Assembly: GCA_947623455.1 (NCBI GenBank)
Contig: OX392536.1
Span: forward strand, 14,937,282-15,001,281
Direction: 5' to 3'
Length of the DNA stretch: 64,000 bases
DNA from: Mimachlamys varia
Lineage: Eukaryota; Mollusca; Bivalvia; Pectinida; Pectinidae
Shown here piece after piece: positions 37,790-51,100 of the stretch; within the stretch, counting starts at the first letter, position 1; each line of letters opens with the position of its first letter. The notes below the pieces were generated by a model that did no database searches, was not told where the DNA came from, and worked only from the letters and a program-made list of their open reading frames with translations. The translations under genes were made by a program, and so were the position numbers.

Positions 37790-40700
37790 ACATAATTCAA
37801 TCAATTTTCAACACATGTTCATAATTATTGCTGATACCTTATCTGAACAACATCTCCTACATAATTAGCTTGGGAACAGCGGATTACTTTCCCGGTTAAA
37901 GCCTGGGAGGCCAGGGTGGCAGATAAAAAGTAACGGCTACCGTGCAAGGCTTAACCAAAAAACAATTATCACTCTATTCAAATCGACATATTTCAATCAA
38001 TTTTCAACACAGATTCATAATTATTGCTGATACCTTATCTGAACAACATCTCCTACATCATTAGCTTGGAGAACAGTGGATTACTTTCCCGGTTAAAGCC
38101 TGGGAGGCCAGGGTGGCAGATAAAAAGTAACGGCTACCGTGCAAGGCCTAACCAAAAAACAATTATCACTCTATTCAAATCGACACAATTCAATCAATTT
38201 TCAACACAGATTCATAATTTTTGCTGCTACGTTATCTAAACAACGTCTCCTACATGATTAACTAGTGGGACAGCGATTGACAACCCCGATAAAAGCCTGA
38301 GATGCCGAGGTGGCAAATACAAAGTAACGGCTACCGTGCCGCGCTGTAGCCAAAAAACAATTATAACTCTATTCAAATCGACATTATTCAATCAATTTTC
38401 AACACAGATTCATAATGTTTGATGCTACGTTATCTGCACAATACCTACGACATGATTAAGCTAGGGTGACAGGAGATAACATCCCCGATTAAAGCCTTGG
38501 AGGCAGGGGTGGCAAATATAAAGTAACGGCTATTATGAAAGGCTGTAGTAAAACAATCAATTATAACTCTATTCAAATCGACATAACTCAATCAATTATC
38601 GACACAGATTTATAATTTGTGCTGCAACGTTATCTGAACAACATCTCCTGCATAATAAGCTAGGGGGACATCGGATAACATCCCCAATAAAAGCCTGGGA
38701 GGCCGGGGTGGCAAATACAAAGTAACGGCTACCGTGCCGGGCTGTAGCCAAAAAACAATTATAAATCTATTCAAATCGACATAATTCAATCAATTTTCAA
38801 CACAGATTCATAATTATTGCTGATACCTTATCTGAACAACATCTCCTACATAATTAGCTTGAGGAACAGCGGATTACTTTCCCGGTTAAAGCCTGGGAGG
38901 CCAAGGTGGCAGATAAAAAATAACTGCTACCGTGCAAGGCCTAGCCAAAAAACAATTATCACTCTATTCAAATAGACATAATTCAATCAGTTTTCAACAT
39001 AGATTTATAATTTGTGATGCTACGTCATCTGCACCATATCAACTATATGATTAGCTAGGGGGACATCGATTAACATCCCCGATAAAAGCCTGAGATGCCG
39101 AGGTGGCAAATACAAAGTAACGGCTACCGTGCAAGGCTGTAGCCAAAAAATACAATTATAACTCTATTCAAATCGACATAATTCAATCAATTTTCAACAC
39201 ATGTTCATAATTATTGCTGATACCTTATCTGAACAACATCTCCTACATAATTAGCTTGGGGAACAGCAGATTACTTTCCCGGTTAAAGCCTGGGAGGCCA
39301 GGGTGGCAGATAAAAAGTAACGGCTACCGTGCAAGGCCTAGCCAAAAAACAATTATCACTCTATTCAAATAGACATAATTCAATCAATTTTCAACACAGA
39401 TTCATAATTTTTGCTGCCACGTTATCTGAACAACATCTCCTACATCATTAGCTAGGGGACAGCAGATAACATCCCCGATAAAAGCCTGGGAGGCCAGGGT
39501 GGCAAATACAAAGTAACGGCTACCGTGCCGCGTTGTAGCCAAAAAAAACAATTATAACTCAATTCAAAAGGACATAATTCAATCAATTTTCAACACAGAT
39601 TCATAATTTTTGCTGCTACGTTATCTTAACAAACAACGTATCCTACATGATTAACTAGTGGGACAGCGATTAACATCCCCGATAAAATCCTGAGATGCCA
39701 GGGTGGCAAGTACAAAATAACGGCTACCGTGGCGCTTTGTAGCCAAATAACAATTATAACTCTATTCAAATCGACATAATTTAATCAATTTTCAACACAG
39801 ATTTATAATTTGTGATGCTACGTTATCTGAACTACATCTCCTACATGATAAGCTAGGGGGACAGCGGATAACATCCCCAACAAAAGCCTGAGAGGCCGGG
39901 GTGGCAAATGCAAAGTAACGGCTACCGTGCCAGGCTTGAGCAAAAAAAACAATGATAACTCTATTCAAATCGACATAATGCAATCAATATTCAACACATG
40001 TTCATAATTTTTGCTGCTACGTTATCTGAACAACATCTCCTACATGATAAGCTAGGGGGACAGCGATTAACATTCCCGATAAAAGCCTGAGATGCCGAGG
40101 TGGCAAATACAAAGTAACGGCTACCGTTCCAGGCTGTAGCCAAAACATACAATTATAACTCTATTCAAATCGACATAATTCAATCAATTTTCAACACAGA
40201 TTCATAATTTTTGATGCTACGTTATCTGCGCCATATTAACTATATGATTAGCTAGTGGGACATCGATTAACATCCCCAATAAAAGCCTGGGAGGCCAGGG
40301 TGGCTAATACAAAATAACGGCTACAGTGCCGGGCTGTAGCAAAAAACAATTATAACTCTATTCAAATCGACATTATTCATTCAATTTTCAACACAGATTC
40401 ATAATGTTTGATGCTACGTTATCTGCACAATACCTACGACATGATTAAGGTAGGGTGACAGGAGATGACATCCCCGATTAAAGCCTGGGAGGCCGGAGTG
40501 GCAAATACAAAGTAACGGCTATCATGAAAGGCTGTAGTCAAAAAATCAATTATAACTCCATTCAAATCGACATCATTCAATCAATTATTGATACAGATTG
40601 ATAATTTGTGCTGCAACGTTATCTGAACAACATCTCCTACATGATAAGCTAGGGGGACATCGGATAACATCCCCGATAAAAGCCTGGGAGGCCGGGGTAG

Positions 40701-40852
40701 CCAATGCAAAGTAACGGCTACCGTGCCGGGCTGTGGCCAAAAAACATTTATAACTCTATCAAATCGACATAATTCAATCAATTTTCAACACAGATTCATA
40801 ATTTTTGCTGCTACGTTATCTAAACAACGTCTCCTACATGATTAACTAGTAG

Positions 40853-43234
40853 GACAGCGATTAACAACCCCGATAAAAGCCTGAGATGCCGAGGTGGCAA
40901 ATACAAAGTAACGGCTACCGTGCCGCGCTGTAGCCAAAAAACAATTATAACTCTATTCAAATCGACATTATTCAATCAATTTTCAACACAGATTCATAAT
41001 GTTTGATGCTACGTTATCTGCACAATACCTACGACATGATTAAGGTAGAGTGACAGGAGATAACATCCCCGATTAAAGCCTTGGAGGCAGGGGTGGCAAA
41101 TATAAAGTAACGGCTATTATGAAAGGCTGTAGTCACAAAATCAATTATAACTCTATTCAAATCGACATAATTCAATCAATTATCGACACAGATTTATAAT
41201 TTGTGCTGCTACGTTATCTAAACAACGTGTCCTACATGAATAACTAGTGGGACAGCGATTAACAACCCCGATAAAAGCCTGAGATGCCGAAGTGGCAAAT
41301 ACAAAGTAACGGCTACCGTGCCGCGCTGTAGCCAAAAAACAATTATAACTCTATTCAAATCGACATTATTCATTCAATTTTCAACACAGATTCATAATGT
41401 TTGATGCTACGTTATCTGCACAATACCTACGACATGATTAAGGTAGGGTGACAGGAGATAACATCCCCGATTAAAGCCTTGGAGGCCGGAGTGGCAAATA
41501 CAAAGTAACGGCTATCATGAAAGGCTGTAGTCAAAAAATCAATTATAACTCCATTCAAATCGACATCATTCAATCAATTATTGATACAGATTGATAATTT
41601 GTGCTGCAACGTTATCTGAACAACATCTCCTACATGATAAGCTAGGGGGACATCGGATAACATCCCCGATAAAAGCCTGGGAGGCCGGGGTAGCAAATGC
41701 AAAGTAACGGCTACAGTGCCGGGCTGTGGCCAAAACACATTTATAACTCTATCAAATCGACATAATTCAATCAATTTTCAACACAGATTCATAATTTTTG
41801 CTGCTACGTTATCTAAACAACGTCTCCTACATGATTAACTAGTAGGACAGCGATTAACAACCCCGATAAAAGCCTGAGATGCCGAGGTGGCAAATACAAA
41901 GTAACGGCTACCGTGCCGCGCTGTAGCCAAAAAAACAATTATAACTCTATTCAAATCGACATAATTCAATCAATTTTCAACACAGATTCATAATGTTTGA
42001 TGCTACGTTATCTGCACAATACCTACGACATGATTAAGGTAGAGTGACAGGAGATAACATCCCCGATTAAAGCCTTGGAGGCAGGGTGGCAAATATAAAG
42101 TAACGGCTATTATGAAAGGCTGTAGTCACAAAATCAATTATAACTCTATTCAAATCGACATAATTCAATCAATTATCGACACAGATTTATAATTTGTGCT
42201 GCTACGTTATCTAAACAACGTGTCCTACATGAATAACTAGTAGGACAGCGATTAACAACCCCGATAAAAGCCTGAGATGCCGAAGTGGCAAATACAAAGA
42301 AACGGCTACCGTGCCGCGCTGTAGCCAAAAAACAATTATAACTCTATTCAAATCGACATTATTCATTCAATTTTCAACACAGATTCATAATGTTTGATGC
42401 TACGTTATCTGCACAATACCTACGACATGATTAAGGTAGGGTGACAGGAGATAACATCCCCGATTAAAGCCTTGGAGGCCGGAGTGGCAAATACAAAGTA
42501 ACGGCTATCATGAAAAGCTGTAGTCAAAAAATCAATTATAACTCCATTCAAATCGACATCATTCAATCAATTATTGATACAGATTGATAATTTGTGCTGC
42601 AACGTTATCTGAACAACATCTCCTACATGATAAGCTAGGGGGACATCGGATAACATCCCCGATAAAAGCCTGGGAGGCCGGGGTAGCAAATGCAAAGTAA
42701 CGGCTACAGTGCCGGGCTGTGGCCAAAACACATTTATAACTCTATCAAATCGACATAATTCAATCAATTTTCAACACAGATTCATAATTTTTGCTGCTAC
42801 GTTATCTAAACAACGTCTCCTACATGATTAACTAGTAGGACAGCGATTAACAACCCCGATAAAAGCCTGAGATGCCGAGGTGGCAAATACAAAGTAACGG
42901 CTACCGTGCCGCGCTGTAGCCAAAAAAACAATTATAACTCTATTCAAATCGACATAATTCAATCAATTTTCAACACAGATTCATAATGTTTGATGCTACG
43001 TTATCTGCACAATACCTACGACATGATTAAGGTAGGGTGACAGGAGATAACATCCCCGATTAAAGCCTTGGAGGCAGGGTGGCAAATATAAAGTAACGGC
43101 TATTATGAAAGGCTGTAGTCACAAAATCAATTATAACTCTTCAAATCGACATAATTCAATCAATTATCGACACAGATTTATAATTTGTGCTGCTACGTTA
43201 TCTAAACAACGTCTCCTACATGAATAACTAGTGG
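40853..43234. repeat. 12-monomer tandem duplication (2,382 bp), copy 1
   Basis: Monomers with TTATTGATACAGATTGATAA occur at 41,574, 42,567, 43,956 and 44,949. The spacing 41,574 to 43,956 and 42,567 to 44,949 is 2,382 bp in both cases. The left edge is set by loss of similarity before GGACAGCGATTAACAACCCC. Confidence 0.8.
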
Positions 43235-45616
43235 GACAGCGATTAACAACCCCGATAAAAGCCTGAGATGCCGAGGTGGCAAATACAAAGTAACGGCTAC
43301 CGTGCCGCGCTGTAGCCAAAAAACAATTATAACTCTATTCAAATCGACATTATTCAATCAATTTTCAACACAGATTCATAATGTTTGATGCTACGTTATC
43401 TGCACAATACCTACGACATGATTAAGGTAGAGTGACAGGAGATAACATCCCCGATTAAAGCCTTGGAGGCAGGGGTGGCAAATATAAAGTAACGGCTATT
43501 ATGAAAGGCTGTAGTCACAAAATCAATTATAACTCTATTCAAATCGACATAATTCAATCAATTATCGACACAGATTTATAATTTGTGCTGCTACGTTATC
43601 TAAACAACGTGTCCTACATGAATAACTAGTGGGACAGCGATTAACAACCCCGATAAAAGCCTGAGATGCCGAAGTGGCAAATACAAAGTAACGGCTACCG
43701 TGCCGCGCTGTAGCCAAAAAACAATTATAACTCTATTCAAATCGACATTATTCATTCAATTTTCAACACAGATTCATAATGTTTGATGCTACGTTATCTG
43801 CACAATACCTACGACATGATTAAGGTAGGGTGACAGGAGATAACATCCCCGATTAAAGCCTTGGAGGCCGGAGTGGCAAATACAAAGTAACGGCTATCAT
43901 GAAAGGCTGTAGTCAAAAAATCAATTATAACTCCATTCAAATCGACATCATTCAATCAATTATTGATACAGATTGATAATTTGTGCTGCAACGTTATCTG
44001 AACAACATCTCCTACATGATAAGCTAGGGGGACATCGGATAACATCCCCGATAAAAGCCTGGGAGGCCGGGGTAGCAAATGCAAAGTAACGGCTACAGTG
44101 CCGGGCTGTGGCCAAAACACATTTATAACTCTATCAAATCGACATAATTCAATCAATTTTCAACACAGATTCATAATTTTTGCTGCTACGTTATCTAAAC
44201 AACGTCTCCTACATGATTAACTAGTAGGACAGCGATTAACAACCCCGATAAAAGCCTGAGATGCCGAGGTGGCAAATACAAAGTAACGGCTACCGTGCCG
44301 CGCTGTAGCCAAAAAAACAATTATAACTCTATTCAAATCGACATAATTCAATCAATTTTCAACACAGATTCATAATGTTTGATGCTACGTTATCTGCACA
44401 ATACCTACGACATGATTAAGGTAGAGTGACAGGAGATAACATCCCCGATTAAAGCCTTGGAGGCAGGGTGGCAAATATAAAGTAACGGCTATTATGAAAG
44501 GCTGTAGTCACAAAATCAATTATAACTCTATTCAAATCGACATAATTCAATCAATTATCGACACAGATTTATAATTTGTGCTGCTACGTTATCTAAACAA
44601 CGTGTCCTACATGAATAACTAGTAGGACAGCGATTAACAACCCCGATAAAAGCCTGAGATGCCGAAGTGGCAAATACAAAGAAACGGCTACCGTGCCGCG
44701 CTGTAGCCAAAAAACAATTATAACTCTATTCAAATCGACATTATTCATTCAATTTTCAACACAGATTCATAATGTTTGATGCTACGTTATCTGCACAATA
44801 CCTACGACATGATTAAGGTAGGGTGACAGGAGATAACATCCCCGATTAAAGCCTTGGAGGCCGGAGTGGCAAATACAAAGTAACGGCTATCATGAAAAGC
44901 TGTAGTCAAAAAATCAATTATAACTCCATTCAAATCGACATCATTCAATCAATTATTGATACAGATTGATAATTTGTGCTGCAACGTTATCTGAACAACA
45001 TCTCCTACATGATAAGCTAGGGGGACATCGGATAACATCCCCGATAAAAGCCTGGGAGGCCGGGGTAGCAAATGCAAAGTAACGGCTACAGTGCCGGGCT
45101 GTGGCCAAAACACATTTATAACTCTATCAAATCGACATAATTCAATCAATTTTCAACACAGATTCATAATTTTTGCTGCTACGTTATCTAAACAACGTCT
45201 CCTACATGATTAACTAGTAGGACAGCGATTAACAACCCCGATAAAAGCCTGAGATGCCGAGGTGGCAAATACAAAGTAACGGCTACCGTGCCGCGCTGTA
45301 GCCAAAAAAACAATTATAACTCTATTCAAATCGACATAATTCAATCAATTTTCAACACAGATTCATAATGTTTGATGCTACGTTATCTGCACAATACCTA
45401 CGACATGATTAAGGTAGGGTGACAGGAGATAACATCCCCGATTAAAGCCTTGGAGGCAGGGTGGCAAATATAAAGTAACGGCTATTATGAAAGGCTGTAG
45501 TCACAAAATCAATTATAACTCTTCAAATCGACATAATTCAATCAATTATCGACACAGATTTATAATTTGTGCTGCTACGTTATCTAAACAACGTCTCCTA
45601 CATGAATAACTAGTGG
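43235..45616. repeat. 12-monomer tandem duplication (2,382 bp), copy 2
   Basis: Second copy of the block. Similarity continues slightly past the edge, to about 45,738, where TTATTCATTCAA replaces TTATTCAATCAA, so the true crossover lies in that ~120-bp interval. Confidence 0.8.
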
Positions 45617-46669
45617 GACAGCGATTAACAACCCCGATAAAAGCCTGAGATGCCGAGGTGGCAAATACAAAGTAACGGCTACCGTGCCGCGCTGTAGCCA
45701 AAAAACAATTATAACTCTATTCAAATCGACATTATTCATTCAATTTTCAACACAGATTCATAATGTTTGATGCTACGTTATCTGCACAATACCTTCGACA
45801 TGATTAAGGTAGGGTGACAGGAGATAACATCCCCGATTAAAGCCTTGGAGGCCGGAGTGGCAAATACAAAGTAACGGCTATCATGAAAGGCTGTAGTCAA
45901 AAAATCAATTATAACTCCATTCAAATCGACATCATTCAATCAATTATTGATACAGATTGATAATTTGTGCTGCAACGTTATCTGAACAACATCTCCTACA
46001 TGATAAGCTAGGGGGACATCGGATAACATCCCCGATAAAAGCCTGGGAGGCCGGGGTAGCCAATGCAAAGTAACGGCTACCGTGCCGGGCTGTGGCCAAA
46101 ACACATTCATAACTCTATCAAATCGACATAATTCAATCAATTTTCAACACAGATTCATAATTTTTGCTGCTACGTTATCTAAACAACGTCTCCTACATGA
46201 TTAACTAGTAGGACAGCGATTAACAACCCAGATAAAAGCCTGAGATGCCGAGGTGGCAAATACAAAGTAACGGCTACCGTGCCGCGCTGTAGCCAAAAAA
46301 CAATTATAACTCTATTCAAATCGACATTATTCAATCAATTTTCAACACAGATTCATAATGTTTGATGCTACGTTATCTGCACAATACCTACGACATGATT
46401 AAGGTAGGGTGACAGGAGATAACATCCCCGATTAAAGCCTTGGAGGCCGGAGTGGCAAATACAAAGTAACGGCTATCATGAAAGGCTGTAGTCAAAAAAT
46501 CAATTATAACTCCATTCAAATCGATATCATTCAATCAATTATTGATACAGATTGATAATTTGTGCTGCAACGTTATCTGAACAACATCTCCTACATGATA
46601 AGCTAGGGGGACATCGGATAACATCCCCGATAAAAGCCTGGGAGGCCGGGGTAGCAAATGCAAAGTAAC

Positions 46670-46692
46670 GGCCACAGTGCCGGGCTGTGGCC
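46670..46692. repeat. Perfect 8-bp dyad GGCCACAG-N7-CTGTGGCC
   Basis: Arms at 46,670-46,677 and 46,685-46,692 with spacer TGCCGGG. Neighbouring monomers have GGCTACAG against CTGTGGCC, one T/G mismatch. Here the left arm has changed T to C and restores full pairing. The homologous site at 54,606-54,628 is identical, and the two are probably one event copied by the large duplication. Confidence 0.9.
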
Positions 46693-48108
46693 AAAACACA
46701 TTTATAACTCTATCAAATCGACATAATTCAATCAATTTTCAACACAGATTCATAATTTTTGCTGCTACGTTATCTAAACAACGTCTCCTACATGATTAAC
46801 TAGTAGGACAGCGATTAACAACCCCGATAAAAGCCTGAGATGCCGAGGTGGCAAATACAAAGTAACGGCTACCGTGCCGCGCTGTAGCCAAAAAAACAAT
46901 TATAACTCTATTCAAATCGACATAATTCAATCAATTTTCAACACAGATTCATAATGTTTGATGCTACGTTATCTGCACAATACCTTCGACATGATTAAGG
47001 TAGAGTGACCGGAGATAACATCCCCGATTAAAGCCTTGGAGGCAGGGTGGCAAATATAAAGTAACGGCTATTATGAAAGGCTGTAGTCACAAAATCAATT
47101 ATAACTCTTCAAATCGACATAATTCAATCAATTATCGACACAGATTTATAATTTGTGCTGCTACGTTATCTAAACAACGTCTCCTACATGAATAACTAGT
47201 GGGACAGCGATTAACAACCCCGATAAAAGCCTGAGATGCCGAGGTGGCAAATACAAAGTAACGGCTACCGTGCCGCGCTGTAGCCAAAAAACAATTATAA
47301 CTCTATTCAAATCGGCATTATTCATTCAATTTTCAACACAGATTCATAATGTTTGATGCTACGTTATCTGCACAATACCTTCGACATGATTAAGGTAGGG
47401 TGACAGGAGATAACATCCCCGATTAAAGCCTTGGAGGCCGGAGTGGCAAATACAAAGTAACGGCTATCATGAAAAGCTGTAGTCAAAACATCAATTATAA
47501 CTCCATTCAAATCGACATCATTCAATCAATTATTGATACAGATTCATAATTTGTGCTGCAACGTTATCTGAACAACATCTCCTACATGATAAGCTAGGGG
47601 GACATCGGATAACATCCCCGATAAAAGCCTGGGAGGCCGGGGTAGCAAATGCAAAGTAACGGCTACCGTGCCGGGCTGTGGCCAAAAAACATTTATAACT
47701 CTATCAAATCGACATAATTCAATCAATTTTCAACACAGATTCAGAATGTTTGATGCTACGTTATCTGCACAATACCTACGACATGATTAAGGTAGGGTGA
47801 CAGGAGATAACATCCCCGATTAAAGTCTTGGAGGCAGGGGTGGCAAATATAAAGTAACGGCTATCGTGAAAGGCTGTAGTCAAAAAATCAATTATAACTC
47901 TTCAAATCGACATAATTCAATCAATTATCGACACAGATTTATAATTTGTGCTGCTACGTTATCTAAACAACGTCTCCTACATGATTAACTAGTGGGACAG
48001 CGATTAACAACCCCGATAAAAGCCTGAGATGCCGAGGTGGCAAATACAAAATAACGGCTACCGTGCCGCGCTGTAGCCAAAAAAACAATTATAACTCAAT
48101 TCAAAAGG

Positions 48109-51100
48109 ACATAATTCAATCAATTTTCAACACATGTTCATAATTATTGCTGATACCTTATCTGAACAACATCTCCTACATAATTAGCTTGGGAACAGCG
48201 GATTACTTTCCCGGTTAAAGCCTGGGAGGCCAGGGTGGCAGATAAAAAGTAACGGCTACCGTGCAAGGCTTAACCAAAAAACAATTATCACTCTATTCAA
48301 ATCGACATATTTCAATCAATTTTCAACACAGATTCATAATTATTGCTGATACCTTATCTGAACAACATCTCCTACATCATTAGCTTGGAGAACAGTGGAT
48401 TACTTTCCCGGTTAAAGCCTGGGAGGCCAGGGTGGCAGATAAAAAGTAACGGCTACCGTGCAAGGCCTAACCAAAAAACAATTATCACTCTATTCAAATC
48501 GACACAATTCAATCAATTTTCAACACAGATTCATAATTTTTGCTGCTACGTTATCTAAACAACGTCTCCTACATGATTAACTAGTGGGACAGCGATTGAC
48601 AACCCCGATAAAAGCCTGAGATGCCGAGGTGGCAAATACAAAGTAACGGCTACCGTGCCGCGCTGTAGCCAAAAAACAATTATAACTCTATTCAAATCGA
48701 CATTATTCAATCAATTTTCAACACAGATTCATAATGTTTGATGCTACGTTATCTGCACAATACCTACGACATGATTAAGCTAGGGTGACAGGAGATAACA
48801 TCCCCGATTAAAGCCTTGGAGGCAGGGGTGGCAAATATAAAGTAACGGCTATTATGAAAGGCTGTAGTAAAACAATCAATTATAACTCTATTCAAATCGA
48901 CATAACTCAATCAATTATCGACACAGATTTATAATTTGTGCTGCAACGTTATCTGAACAACATCTCCTGCATAATAAGCTAGGGGGACATCGGATAACAT
49001 CCCCAATAAAAGCCTGGGAGGCCGGGGTGGCAAATACAAAGTAACGGCTACCGTGCCGGGCTGTAGCCAAAAAACAATTATAAATCTATTCAAATCGACA
49101 TAATTCAATCAATTTTCAACACAGATTCATAATTATTGCTGATACCTTATCTGAACAACATCTCCTACATAATTAGCTTGAGGAACAGCGGATTACTTTC
49201 CCGGTTAAAGCCTGGGAGGCCAAGGTGGCAGATAAAAAATAACTGCTACCGTGCAAGGCCTAGCCAAAAAACAATTATCACTCTATTCAAATAGACATAA
49301 TTCAATCAGTTTTCAACATAGATTTATAATTTGTGATGCTACGTCATCTGCACCATATCAACTATATGATTAGCTAGGGGGACATCGATTAACATCCCCG
49401 ATAAAAGCCTGAGATGCCGAGGTGGCAAATACAAAGTAACGGCTACCGTGCAAGGCTGTAGCCAAAAAATACAATTATAACTCTATTCAAATCGACATAA
49501 TTCAATCAATTTTCAACACATGTTCATAATTATTGCTGATACCTTATCTGAACAACATCTCCTACATAATTAGCTTGGGGAACAGCAGATTACTTTCCCG
49601 GTTAAAGCCTGGGAGGCCAGGGTGGCAGATAAAAAGTAACGGCTACCGTGCAAGGCCTAGCCAAAAAACAATTATCACTCTATTCAAATAGACATAATTC
49701 AATCAATTTTCAACACAGATTCATAATTTTTGCTGCCACGTTATCTGAACAACATCTCCTACATCATTAGCTAGGGGACAGCAGATAACATCCCCGATAA
49801 AAGCCTGGGAGGCCAGGGTGGCAAATACAAAGTAACGGCTACCGTGCCGCGTTGTAGCCAAAAAAAACAATTATAACTCAATTCAAAAGGACATAATTCA
49901 ATCAATTTTCAACACAGATTCATAATTTTTGCTGCTACGTTATCTTAACAAACAACGTATCCTACATGATTAACTAGTGGGACAGCGATTAACATCCCCG
50001 ATAAAATCCTGAGATGCCAGGGTGGCAAGTACAAAATAACGGCTACCGTGGCGCTTTGTAGCCAAATAACAATTATAACTCTATTCAAATCGACATAATT
50101 TAATCAATTTTCAACACAGATTTATAATTTGTGATGCTACGTTATCTGAACTACATCTCCTACATGATAAGCTAGGGGGACAGCGGATAACATCCCCAAC
50201 AAAAGCCTGAGAGGCCGGGGTGGCAAATGCAAAGTAACGGCTACCGTGCCAGGCTTGAGCAAAAAAAACAATGATAACTCTATTCAAATCGACATAATGC
50301 AATCAATATTCAACACATGTTCATAATTTTTGCTGCTACGTTATCTGAACAACATCTCCTACATGATAAGCTAGGGGGACAGCGATTAACATTCCCGATA
50401 AAAGCCTGAGATGCCGAGGTGGCAAATACAAAGTAACGGCTACCGTTCCAGGCTGTAGCCAAAACATACAATTATAACTCTATTCAAATCGACATAATTC
50501 AATCAATTTTCAACACAGATTCATAATTTTTGATGCTACGTTATCTGCGCCATATTAACTATATGATTAGCTAGTGGGACATCGATTAACATCCCCAATA
50601 AAAGCCTGGGAGGCCAGGGTGGCTAATACAAAATAACGGCTACAGTGCCGGGCTGTAGCAAAAAACAATTATAACTCTATTCAAATCGACATTATTCATT
50701 CAATTTTCAACACAGATTCATAATGTTTGATGCTACGTTATCTGCACAATACCTACGACATGATTAAGGTAGGGTGACAGGAGATGACATCCCCGATTAA
50801 AGCCTGGGAGGCCGGAGTGGCAAATACAAAGTAACGGCTATCATGAAAGGCTGTAGTCAAAAAATCAATTATAACTCCATTCAAATCGACATCATTCAAT
50901 CAATTATTGATACAGATTGATAATTTGTGCTGCAACGTTATCTGAACAACATCTCCTACATGATAAGCTAGGGGGACATCGGATAACATCCCCGATAAAA
51001 GCCTGGGAGGCCGGGGTAGCCAATGCAAAGTAACGGCTACCGTGCCGGGCTGTGGCCAAAAAACATTTATAACTCTATCAAATCGACATAATTCAATCAA

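Larger units (their letters stand above)
37790..48108. repeat. Domain C large unit, copy 1 (10,319 bp)
   Basis: Starts at ACATAATTCAATCAATTTTC followed by the CACATGTTCATAATTATTG monomer, and the same sequence restarts at 48,109. The offset is 10,319 bp up to about 41 kb and 7,936 bp after about 45.7 kb, because this copy carries a 2,382-bp tandem duplication. Sequence from about 47,743 onward has no counterpart in the second copy but matches the 1,788-bp HOR at 57.66 kb. Confidence 0.85.
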
